Origin: Flammula alnicola
Lineage: Eukaryota; Basidiomycota; Agaricomycetes; Agaricales; Strophariaceae
Length of the DNA: 64,000 bases
Assembly: GCA_015499995.1 (NCBI GenBank)
Contig: JADNRV010000107.1
Span: 62,001 to 126,000 of the forward strand
Reading direction: 5' to 3'
Numbering within the stretch: the first letter of the stretch is position 1; every line of letters begins with the position of its first letter. This document shows, piece by piece, positions 44,958-54,513 of this stretch. The notes under the pieces are model-generated. The model worked only from the letters and a program-made list of their open reading frames with translations, did no database searches and was not told where the DNA came from. The translations under genes and the position numbers were made by a program.

Positions 44958-45926
44958 TTAAAAACCCTCGCGTCCTTCAGCCAAGTCATCTAGGCAGGCA
45001 TCTTTCTCTTCGGTATCCAATTCCTCGATGAGCGAACGGATGTGGGCACTGGTCTGCCTACCAGTGAGTTTCTTCTTCGGTGGGTCATATCGTTTTTGTT
45101 GGTTCGTCGGGTTCTGTCTCCCCTTCTTTTTCGGGCAGTCGCGCGCCATGTGGCCGGGTTCCCTGCAGTAGAAGCAGGATCCTGTTCTGAGGAGTTCCTT
45201 TCGTTCGTCGGTCGTCATCGCGTCGACGTCCATCGCATCAGGATCACGCGGTCGGTACGAGAATGGGCGTCTCGTGGGTTTCGGTTCGTATCTCGGCTTC
45301 TGATACCCAGAGTTCTGTCTGGCGTATCTCTTCTCGATTGTGTCGGCGATCTTCATGTTCGTTTCACGGTCTTTCGCTTTGTCGTACCATCCTTGGAGAG
45401 TAGTTGGTCGGGTCTCGAGACGCATGACTTCTTTCAACAACTCTGTCCTAAGGGATTTTCGGAACAGGTCGATTAAAATCGACGGGTCAGAGATCCCAGT
45501 CTTCTTGACCAGGATCTTGAAGTTCGTGATGTGCTCTTCTAAGGGTGCCTTCCCTTGTCGGATCGCATATAACTGTTCGAGGGAGTTACCCTTCAGGTCG
45601 GTGATCTCGTAGTCTTTGTCAAGTTGGTCAATAAAGGCATCCCAGGTTCCAAGGTCTAGCACCGCATTGGTTGCTGGAGTCGTTCCAACCGCGGGAGCGG
45701 CGGCAGTATAGTGGGAGTCATAGAACTCTTCGGCCCAATTAGATGAGGCTTCTCCTCTCATGAAGGAGAGAACGAAGACGATCTTCTTCTCGTCTGTGTC
45801 GTAGATGGCGGAATTGATCTTTAGGTAAAGCATCACCGTCTTCTTCCAAGAGGCATATTTTTCAATATCGCCATCAAAGTCCTGGGGTCGGTTCAAGTTT
45901 ATTTCTTTCGGGGTAGGATTAGCCAT
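44958..45926 (-). CDS. Retrotransposon gag with CCHC zinc knuckle
   Basis: Capsid-nucleocapsid polyprotein of 322 residues from ATG 45,926. The retrotransposon-gag core (FDGDIEKYASWKKTVMLYL, later LEQLYAIRQGKAPLEEHI and DLFRKSLRTELL) is followed by a basic linker and CFYCREPGHMARDC, a CX2CX4HX4C knuckle that binds RNA. The same frame is open upstream to beyond 46,380 with a proline- and serine-rich sequence lacking any ATG, so a longer N-terminus would need a non-AUG start. The stop at 44,958 separates it from pol. Confidence 0.92.
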   Translation of the reverse strand: MANPTPKEINLNRPQDFDGDIEKYASWKKTVMLYLKINSAIYDTDEKKIVFVLSFMRGEASSNWAEEFYDSHYTAAAPAVGTTPATNAVLDLGTWDAFIDQLDKDYEITDLKGNSLEQLYAIRQGKAPLEEHITNFKILVKKTGISDPSILIDLFRKSLRTELLKEVMRLETRPTTLQGWYDKAKDRETNMKIADTIEKRYARQNSGYQKPRYEPKPTRRPFSYRPRDPDAMDVDAMTTDERKELLRTGSCFYCREPGHMARDCPKKKGRQNPTNQQKRYDPPKKKLTGRQTSAHIRSLIEELDTEEKDACLDDLAEGREGF

Positions 45927-46439
45927 GGGTGGAGCGGTCTGTTGACCTGGGGGGTTCGGGGGAAATGGAGGTGGAGGTGGAGGTGGACCTTGCGGTTGTC
46001 TCGAAGGCTGTCGCCCTGGTGGTGGGGAGAGTTCTTCTGAAGAACTAGGAGGGTCAGGAGGAGGTTCTGAAGGCGCGTGGTGGTCGTGGAGACCTTCGTC
46101 TTCGAGATCCGAGAAGGAGGGAAGTTGGACGGGAGTTCTGGATCTGGAAGAGGTGAAAAAGCTAGCGGATAGTGGATCTGCCGCTTCTTCTAGGGTTTCG
46201 GTGGGCTCACGGGATGGGACGCTGGGGGTAGATGGTTCAGGTTCGGGAGTGGCTGCGACAAGGATTTGTTCTCGGGTAGTCGATCTGGTTACTCGTGACC
46301 TAGCCTGCGAAGCTACTGTCGGTCGAGTTACTGAGGGTTTCGGAGGCGTTGTGCAGTCTCGGACTCCGAGGAGTCCTACTGCGACGAGTGTCGAGGTTCG
46401 AAGGGTAGTCGTCCACTAGATAGTGGTGGAAAGGAGTAG

Positions 46440-46450
46440 AGCTAGTTCTT
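46440..46450 (-). other. Putative self-primer binding site (PBS)
   Basis: In element orientation the 5' LTR ends at 46,452, one A follows, and then AAGAACTAGCT. This 11-mer is the exact reverse complement of AGCTAGTTCTT in the LTR (46,660 down to 46,650), at the place where a TATA box predicts the mRNA 5' end. No match to a tRNA 3' end (no TGG start) is seen. This matches Tf1/sushi-type self-priming, in which the first 11 nt of the mRNA prime reverse transcription. Confidence 0.75.
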
Positions 46451-46451
46451 T

Positions 46452-46958
46452 TGTTACGACTAGCAAGAAACAACGTGATTGCGACGTCGAAGTCAAGCAA
46501 CCAGTGATTCCAAAGTCGTGTCAAGAAGTGCTGGAATCGGACCGTTCGCACTTAGAGGCTCAGACGAGCTTAAGTGATCGTGTCTAGAGGCTCGACGAGC
46601 TTAGACGTTCGTGGCGAGGAGAGAGGCAAGACAAGAAGTCTAGATTCTCAAGAACTAGCTAAAGTACATCGTTGCGTGTCTACGATATTTATACTAGCTT
46701 TGAGTGTGCACAGACCATGATAAAGTGACTCCTTTAGAGTCGTCAGAATGGAGTCAGGAATATGAAGGAGTCAGAATGGAGAGAAGAGAGTCCTCTCGAC
46801 GATAATAGTGTCGTCGAGGATGCATAACTATGGAAACTATAAATAGTCCGGAACCGGGAAGGTACTCATACTAAAATAGAAAGTGTCCAGTATAGCTGGC
46901 GTACATCTAAGCGCGGGTGAAGATAAGATAAGATAAAAGAAATGAAATGGTCGTAACA
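46452..46958 (-). repeat. 5' LTR of the retrotransposon
   Basis: This is the upstream LTR in element orientation, with U3 at about 46,958-46,661 and the predicted R start at 46,660. It ends next to the primer-binding site. Confidence 0.95.
46660..46693 (-). promoter_or_regulatory. Retrotransposon TATA box and predicted start site
   Basis: On the minus strand TATAAATA occupies 46,693-46,686. The 11-mer complementary to the primer-binding site begins at 46,660, that is 33 nt downstream of the box's first base, a normal TATA-to-start distance. The same arrangement exists in the 3' LTR. Confidence 0.7.
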
Positions 46959-47264
46959 ATTCTATGATGCTGTATCTTAGATGGAGACTCAGAAGCTCGT
47001 CAAGGTGAGGTTGATGCCTGAGAAACCGAAGACACTGCCCTCTTCCGAGACTCTCTCTCCTCCGCTTCAATGGCTTCAAGTGGACTTTCTGTGTCCGGAA
47101 CACCATATTTATCTCGATGAAGCTTTGTTAAACCCTCACCAACACCCAAAGCCTTCTCCTCTGTGCTGCCGATGCATGTGATATTGATGATCTCTCGAGG
47201 AAAAGGAGGGAGTTCTCCACCAGGTCCAAGTAAGCATACGATGCAGATACGATGGCCGCGTCAT
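46959..47264. other. Spacer after the retrotransposon
   Basis: Apart from the target duplication at 46,959-46,963, nothing is recognised here before the duplicated P450 promoter begins at about 47,265. Confidence 0.4.
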
Positions 47265-47399
47265 CTAAGCGAGCGCACCTTCCTGATATAGGCATGGACC
47301 CCGTGTAACCGCCCAGGACCCCATTTCGACCTCGGCAAAGGGAGTGATAGTGGACGTCACCGACTTTTCCGGCGGTAGCCCTGGTCTGGGTGGTATAGG

Positions 47400-48945
47400 A
47401 TGGGCTGGGGCTGGAGTTTCGGTATGATGAACTACGGTGACCAACGGAAGAAGCATTGAAAAATCTTCCACCATCACTTCAACCAGAATGCCGTCGAGAA
47501 GTATCAGCACATACAAAATGCGAGAATCTCGCGCTTTGCTCCGTCGCATTCACGAAAACCCGAACGATTTCTTGCAACATATTCGGATGTGAGTCATGTA
47601 ACTCGTCGCCTGGCTTGACTTGACCTCTGAACATTTGCAGCGACGATCATTGACATTGTGTATGGTATTCAGGTGAAGGATAAGACCGACGAGTCCGAGT
47701 CACGACTACATCCTTATTGCAGAGAGCCTCTGGAAGGATTGTCAGCTGCTGCCGTTCCAGGAGCTTTCCTCGTCGACCAGATCTCATTACCTACGCTCTG
47801 CCTTTTTTTCTTTGTTGCATCTTATCTAACTTTATTACTTGATTTTCAACCAATAGTGAAAAACCTACCAGCTTGGTTCCCCGGACCTGGCTTCCAAAAA
47901 AAGGCTGAGGAATGGAGACATTTGGCCAACGAAATGTCCAACAAACCTTTCGACGCTGTCAAGACAGCCGTCGTGAGTCGAGTTTGCGCATTTTATCATC
48001 CATCCTGTGATACCAATGACTGTCGCACCGGAAACGCAGAGATGCAAGACCTTCAATGGTTACGAGCGACGACGAAAATCGCGCCGAAGAATAGAGAATG
48101 GCCAGGAACGCTGCTGGCATTGCGTATGCGGGTGGGGCTAATACGGTACGCCATTTTCTTATTCGTAGAGGCGTAGCTCATGCACTAACACGCCCTTCTC
48201 TAGACTGTCGCCGCTGTTCAATCCTTCTTCCTGGCTATGATCTGCTACCCCGAGGTGCAAAAGAAAGCCCAGGCTGAGCTCGCTTCCGTTGTGGGCCTGA
48301 CCGACTTCCCGATTTCGATGCTCGTGATCAACTGCCTTACATTAATGCTATTATCAAGGAGACCATGAGATGGCAGCCTGTTACTCGGTATGCTCTTCAA
48401 ATTGTTTTCTGCGTGCTCTGGATAAGGGCTGACCATTTGTAATAGCCGTTCCGCACTATACCGACGTTGACGACATTTACAATGACCAATACATTTCTGC
48501 TGGCTCGATTATCATGGGCAATGTATGGTACGCCCTCTTTATCTTTCCGTCTTTCAAATTTCATACCTACGGACTCGCGCAGGTCTATGCTTCACGATCC
48601 CTCTATTACTTCAACCCAACCGAATTCAAACCCGAGCATTTCCTCAAGGCAGACGGCACACTCAACCTTGACGCCAAAGATCCCGGCGCCTTCGCATTCG
48701 GATTTGGACGTCGTATTTGCCCTGGTCGATTCCTCAGCGACACCTCGCTGTACAGCGTCATCACCTCTATGCTGTCCGTTTACGATCTCCTACCTCCTCT
48801 CGATGAAAAGGGTAACCCGATCAAGATGTCGCCCGAGTGGACGACAGGATTGGTGCAGTACCCGTTGCCCTACGAGTGTAGGATCAAGCCTAGGTCTCAG
48901 GCCGCGGAACAGTTGATCAAACATTCTGGAGATCATTATGCGTGA
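47400..48945 (+). pseudogene. Decayed inverted copy of the P450 at 33.6-35.6 kb
   Basis: The copy begins with promoter homology (47,265-47,378) and then jumps directly to the exon beginning MGWGWSFGMMNYGDQW at 47,400, so exons 1-2 with the membrane anchor and hinge are deleted. A stop codon interrupts the C-helix region after WRKH-equivalent residues (about 47,456), a frameshift follows near 47,515, and the loop before the K-helix has lost several bases at about 48,298. The 3' part still reads FGFGRRICPGRF and SGDHYA exactly as in the intact gene. It cannot make a P450 and is a pseudogene. Confidence 0.88.
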
Positions 48946-49264
48946 GCGGGTCTGCTATACTGTTTGTTGATTGAGGATTCGATGTAGGCCATACATGGTC
49001 TTAGAGGGTAGAATAAGATTTTTCACTCGACTGATAATTAATCCAGTCAGACTGCATTTTCAGTTTAACAAATCCGGGTAAGACAGGCTGTATGAGTTGA
49101 GTAACATGACTAGAAGGCGCCTACCCATTTTATCCACACAAATGTAATTCAAAGTAAGCGCCGGATGGTTCGATCGAGCGTCCTAACTACAAGTACAAAC
49201 AAAGATGCGGCATACTTACTGGTCAAAGCCTACAAGTTTTGGTATATGCTAATAGACCGGGTTA
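48946..49264. other. Spacer between decayed P450 and MP3
   Basis: The first about 120 bp match the 3' flank of the intact P450 in the left block. No gene is present. Confidence 0.4.
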
Positions 49265-50567
49265 TTATTCAATGCGCCTCGCTGCATTATACCCTAAGCT
49301 CGCTTGATCAAGAAGGTCCGCTAGCAATTTATGGCCGGCTGCATCCAGCTGGGCTTCTAATTCTTCCCATACCAGGTTGGGGTCTGTACACGTTGCTACG
49401 GCCTCCACAACCCGACCTTTCCATATCCTCCAAACTGCCGTATTATTTGGAATTAGCTTATCCAGAATATCTTTCACATTATCGGCGTTAAAGGAAAAGG
49501 CAGCGAATGCCACGACAGCTGTCCATTTCGGAAGGTAGATTTTATCGCTGAACGCAGGTTGCTTGAGTATTTTGAGCAGCATTCTCATCTGCAATTGGTC
49601 TCGATCGACGAAGGCCAGATAGGACTTGAAAATCCAGGAAACGCCAAGTGACGCCAAAAACATGATTTGTCCGAAGAGTTCTCCCTGCAGAATGAGGAAG
49701 AGCTGGGCCAGAAATTGTATGGTAAGAGCCAACGAGCTATAACCGATGTCGTGATACCGGTCTTCACTCTTATAGTAAAGGTTATACCTGCCCCTGACGA
49801 GGTAGCTGACGACGTGTTCGCCACTCTAGATCTTCAGGATTATAAGTGGGTTACCACTGCCAGGATTGGGAAAGAGAAGCCCATCACCGGGGGGAGAATG
49901 TTTTGATGGTCCTGTGAAGTTGACTTGGAGAGAACCGGATCCAAGGACTAGGCAGGGTACCCCATTGCAAAAATATTCCGAGCACAATCATTGCAAAGGA
50001 GTACCAATCTCTGGTGAGGCCGCAGAGCATGGCGGTCGCAACGCTGACGATGATAGGGACGATTACGAAGGGGTCGAAGTCCGAGTCGAAGAAATAGTCA
50101 GAAGGGAGATTCACATTGAGCTCGATTTTTGCATCATGTTGAAAATTTACGACCATGACTGGTAACCCCTTGGCGGAAGGGGGTAACCCTTGGGTGCAAG
50201 AGTGGGAATTGGGCCGCAACTTGTCGCAGTAATCAGCCAGCAGATAGGCTAAATGCCCTGTCTGCGTGAGGCTGATTTCGGAATACACTCCCAAGTAACG
50301 GGGCCCATGTTTTCCATCCAATTCCAGTAGAGAAGATGGATCGACATTTGCGCTAGGGAAAAGTCCGTCCTAGATCCGGGATCGGGCAAGGGTTCCGTAT
50401 TTCTTGGCAACGTAGAGGCTTCCCGGCGAGTTGTACCACCCAAGCCATCGCCTTCCTCGAATGAGATGCACACTGGACATGGCCGCCAGGGATTCTTCTC
50501 CACCGAAGAATCCGGCTATCCCGGACACGTCCAGACTAAAGGACGAATGTTTGAGAGGGATTTTCAT
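49265..50567 (-). pseudogene. MP3: decayed copy of the unfamiliar membrane protein
   Basis: The copy starts at ATG 50,567 and reads SGIAGFFGGEESLAAM and GRRWLGWYNSPGS, then a Trp codon has become TAG at 50,370-50,372 (in ARSRI*DGLF). Beyond it the frame resumes through GKHGPRYLGVYSE and the first membrane segment, shifts near 49,990 (after FAMIVLGI), and shifts again before LTIQFLAQLFLILQG, with a matching C-terminal part to about 49,290. Because of one nonsense and at least two frameshift changes it is a pseudogene. It retains the full length that MP1 has lost and so documents the ancestral structure of that sub-branch. Confidence 0.85.
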
Positions 50568-51915
50568 CGAGATTGAATGTGCGCGCGCTTAATTGAGGCG
50601 TTGACTGTGGTCGTGAAGCAGAATGCTAGATGGAGCATATCGTTTGAGTCCTGAAAAACACAGCTAGGTATAAAAGCATCTTACGTTTTGGGATGCGCTG
50701 GCCTCTGGTAAGAAAAGGACAGAATTTTCGTCAGGCTGCCTTGAATATCCTCGTAAAGAGTCCCTTAAAACGGCTGGGCAAGTAGGTGAGTAAGGTTAAT
50801 TACAGCATGCCTTAAAATTGTTTATATAAACCCACCAAACGATGATAGAAAGTTGCCTTTCAATGAGCCCTCAATGTGGGTGAAAAGCGGAGGAGCTGCC
50901 CGTGTCAAGGCATAGGCAGGGGCTGAAGTTTTAAGTGCGCAAAACATGTTGTGTCAGCGTGTTGTCTCCAGAAATAGGTTAACATGAACCCATGTCATCG
51001 GGCCTGAGAATCATTCATGCTGTCTACTTGGAAAGCATGTAAAAGCGACAACACGGTGGTATTTCTGGTATTTGGGTAACACCGGGTAATACTTAGACAA
51101 TGTCGCGACGATTGGCGGTCAGCAGCTTGATAATTATACCCCAGAGAAGTTTCGCACTGCGCTTGGGCGCTTGAATATTAACAATTCTCTGGTCTGCGCT
51201 AACAGACATGAAAAAAGTCTCCATAGAAAGATATCTGGCAGTGGGAGCGATATTGGGTGCAAAAAGCAAATTTCAACCACTGAGATGCAGAGAGCCTGAG
51301 TCCCTCCAAAATTTGTCCCAATTAAGGCCACTGTAGACGATATTTCATGCTAAGGTCAAAAGCGAGTGGTACATAGAACATATTCATGTTGTCTCCAGAA
51401 TTAGGTTATCGTGAATCCATGTCATCAGGCCTGAGACCTTGAGAATCGTTCACTCTTCCCGTCGGCTTTAGAAGCAATGTACAGGTGACAATACGGTGAT
51501 CGTTGAGTAAGACTTAGGCAATTCCACCGCGCTTGGTGGTCAGCAGACTTGATAATTATACCCCCGTGGAGCTTCGGGCTGCGTTTGGGCGCTTAAATGT
51601 CAACAGGTTGACGGCCTTCCAAGCTACACATACGAAAGAATATCTGCCAATGAGGAGGAAATTGAGTGAAAAAATCAAATTTAAACCCAAGAGCCCAGCC
51701 TCCGAGCTTTGTACGCAAGTGGACGATAATCCCATGTTGAAAGGGAGCTGCGTCTATTAATAACAAGCGCCGGGTGACTCCGTGTGAATGCACTGTCACC
51801 CGTGGAAGTACCGGCAAGACAACTTGTTCCAAAGAATTGTTATCGATCGTTACGACTCGACCCAGCTTTCCCACTTATTGATCGACTCAATGCTACTAGT
51901 ATGGGGTGAAGTATG
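50165..51915 (-). repeat. Duplicated segment (inverted partner of 7775-9535)
   Basis: Reverse-complement match to the left block, containing the 5' part of MP3, its upstream region and the tandem array. The match runs to about 51,915, where the GTGGGAAAGCTGGGTCG stretch is shared. Confidence 0.82.
50901..51745 (-). repeat. Tandem repeat of about 422-bp units upstream of MP3
   Basis: Same units as in the two other arrays, inverted. The GCGCCC words (plus-strand GGGCGC) end at about 51,592 and 51,170, a spacing near 422 bp. The TATAATTATCAAG core is present in both units. A TATA-like TTTATATAAACCC-type word lies at about 50,820 on the gene side. Confidence 0.72.
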
Positions 51916-51949
51916 AATGCACGCGTCAATCAGTATAGTGAGTCATGTC

Positions 51950-52940
51950 TGGCGCTTCTAGTGGTGGAGCAGTGGAATCTGACCCCTCTCGGGGCGTGAC
52001 TGCTCCGCCGGGAACGTGTCGATGCACACCAGGCGATATAACATCAGTGTGTGATATTCTGCATTGCTTTGGCATCGCTCGCAATGAGTACATACATGCA
52101 CAGACATTACAGTAATCTAATCTAATCTACGCTACTATCGACTACATTCCAAACTGCTTGAATGCTTCGTAAAAGGCGAGAATTTTTGCTTTATCGTCTA
52201 CTGGTCTCATACCATCGCTGAGACGGCTAGCAGAAGGTATCGATAACGGTCCACGGGTCAATGGACTTCGATCATGGATTTAGCACAGCCGCAACCTATT
52301 CTAATCTAATCTACATAATCTACGGAATATTGAGTATTTCATGGCGCACGGGACAGTGATGCTGGTGGCCAATTTGACATCCTGAGTATGTTTTTTTTTT
52401 CTTTTTTTTTGGGGGGTGGGAAGGGTGCGTTGCATCTCGTTGGCAGCAACGAGGTGAAAGCCATCTTTATCACTTCCTCCCTCTATGCTATCGAGATGGG
52501 ATGCATAAGTATCACGATTCATCCCGGATTCATCTAATAGTACTATATCGACCCGTAGCCAGGGAAGATGTTCTTAGCATCGTGTCTTGCATGGATGAAA
52601 TAAGTCGAGCTTTTCGGTTCTCACATCCTAATGGAATTATCTGTGCTGTATTATCATTAGAGCTAGCGCTCAAGTGGTGCTCAACGCTGTGAATCGTGAT
52701 TAATTGGATCCATTGATGTTCGCAGTGAAAAATAAAACTCATCGGAATAGTTCGAGAAAAAGACTAAGCAGGAAAAGATAAATATCCAATACGAGGTGGA
52801 TATTAAGTAGATATAGCGAGTCGAAGACCTTTCTGAATCTTAGGACCCCCGGGAATGACAAGGAAGTTTGATGAATGAACGTACCCGGTGTGTACGTACA
52901 CTTAGAGGTGACGTCACGAGTCGACTAGTCAGAAACACAG
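51950..52940. other. Right-specific spacer, no gene recognised
   Basis: This separates the repeat block from SDR-A' and has no counterpart in the left block, where the Hsp70-like fragment lies instead. It contains short TCTAATCTAATC-like repeats (near 52,110 and 52,300) and a T-rich homopolymer tract at 52,391-52,410. No coding region is supported. Confidence 0.45.
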
Positions 52941-54432
52941 CTGCCATTTATCCGGTGTTCAAACTCATTGTTTCGCGTTCCAAAGAAGTGCAGAAAGTAT
53001 CAATACATTTTTTTGCTCTGCGATTTATATATGTAAGAAAAGACAATGCGTGGGGTTCATTATGCGTAGCGTGAAAATGCAGCGTCCTGTAAGCTGTCTA
53101 CTTCAAGTCAACACTCCACTTGGCAGCAGCATCAACATCCTTCTTGATCTCCGCCAGCTGTCCAGTTACCACACCAATTGCATCCAGACCCAGTGGTACG
53201 CGCAGGCCAACCGTGTTGTCAGCAGCAATGTTGTAAATCTCCCTCGCAGCCTTCTTCGAGTCTCCCTGGTCGAGCGGGCCAGAAAGGTACCCCCTGACGA
53301 ACTTGGTGACGCTGTCGGGAGCGGTGTAGGCGGGGTGCTCGGGCACGGTAACAAGAGAGTCGGAGGAGGTTCCACGGGTGGCGAAGCCTCCGATTTCGAG
53401 GATGGTGACTTTGATGTTCCATGAAGGGTGCAGTTCTTTCGAGAGCGCTTCGGAGATTCCCTCAACAGCGTGTTTGCTGCGAAAAAAAGAGCACAAAAAC
53501 CCATCAGCTTTTTGGTTGCAATCAAAAATATAAATTATGCTGACCTGGCACTGTAGTACCCAATTCCGGGCATGCCTTGTGCGCCTGCCATACTCGATGC
53601 CTGCAGAAGACGGCCACCAGAGGGCTTGTTCACATCACGGAACACGTGGATAGCCTCCCGAGCGACGTTTGTCGATCCCCAGAAATTCACCTCAAACACG
53701 CCCCGCGCAACTTCATCGGGAGTTCCTTCGATCTCGCCGAGCGAACCGTAACCAGCGTTGTTGTGCACGACGTCGACGCGACCGAAGACTTCGATCGCCT
53801 TGGCGAAGGCTGCTTTGATGTCAGAAGGAGAGGTGACATCGAGCTTGACAACGAGGAGCTGTGAGGCTGGGTATTTTGCGGAGAGGTCTGAAAGGGCTGA
53901 GGGCTTGCGTAAGGTGGCGACAACTTTGTCGCCTTTTTCCAGGACGTGCTCAACCGTTGCGCGTCCAAGACCGACAGAAGCGCCAGTTACTGAACAAAAC
54001 ATTTAGGATTTGTGCATAAGGACACATAAAAAAACTTACTGAACCAAACTTTGGGCGAAGACATTGAAATGGATGGTTAAAATCGAGTTACGAAGCGGAA
54101 AGTAGATAGTTGGTTGGATGAATTCGCAGTCAAGGCCTCTTTAAACAGCTCAAGCTTGCTTCTTAGCTTCCATACTTCCCACAAGTTCTAGAAATGCTGA
54201 ATAACCCACTCATAGTATGGGCCAATCCGCACTTGGGAAGTTCAGTCGCTGTAAGCAGGATGCAGCTGTTGTGTATTCGAGACCGGCCGCTGGCCATACC
54301 GCTCATCTTATCGATATGATTACTCATCTGACTCGGCATCTCCGGCGCAAGTGGCGTCACTGCCTTCACGTAACGCGCCTTCGAGCCTCAAGACGATCTC
54401 GAACTTACACACAATAGGTTTTCAAGAACTCG
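52940..54432 (-). repeat. Duplicated segment A' (inverted partner of 4682-6145)
   Basis: Contains SDR-A', its promoter and 3' flank. The upstream homology includes TTCTTGAAAGCCTATTGTGT in the left copy (TTCTTGAAAACC-type here) and ends near 54,432, about 80 bp before the start of the MDR gene. Confidence 0.85.
53098..54064 (-). CDS. Short-chain dehydrogenase/reductase (SDR-A', inverted copy)
   Basis: Same protein as SDR-A with few substitutions. Three exons: 54,064-54,040, 53,989-53,545 and 53,476-53,098; introns 53,990-54,039 and 53,477-53,544. Motifs TGASVGLG, NNAG and the split YSASK are all kept, and the frame is open throughout, so this copy also looks functional. A T/C change beside the first splice site gives FITG in place of FVTG at the first junction. 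Both introns are conserved in position, and the second is slightly longer than in the left copy. The substrate is unknown. Confidence 0.92.
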
Positions 54433-54513
54433 AGTTTTGCAGTGGCCTCGAGTCTGCATTTTTGCTTACCTTTCGCATTTTTTCTTCTGCTTTTGTTCCC
54501 GTTTCTCTTCCCA

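Larger units (their letters stand above)
38982..46958 (-). mobile_element. Complete Ty3/gypsy chromovirus-type LTR retrotransposon (7977 bp)
   Basis: Two 507-bp LTRs that look identical (38,982-39,488 and 46,452-46,958) bound the element. They start TGTTACGA and end TCGTAACA and are flanked by the 5-bp duplication ATTCT (38,977-38,981 and 46,959-46,963). On the minus strand the order is gag, protease-RT-RNase H-integrase-chromodomain, then two extra ORFs, then a polypurine tract. Identical LTRs and a perfect target duplication indicate a recent insertion. It landed about 30 bp beyond the right end of the neighbouring hAT-like element. Confidence 0.96.

Noticed and set aside
46380..46440. N-terminal extension of gag upstream of ATG 45,926
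   Set aside because: The frame is open and proline-rich but lacks an ATG, so no start can be supported from sequence.
52385..52425. T-rich and G-rich homopolymer tract
   Set aside because: It is probably a simple-sequence tract or retroposition remnant; no adjacent gene copy or target duplication was seen.
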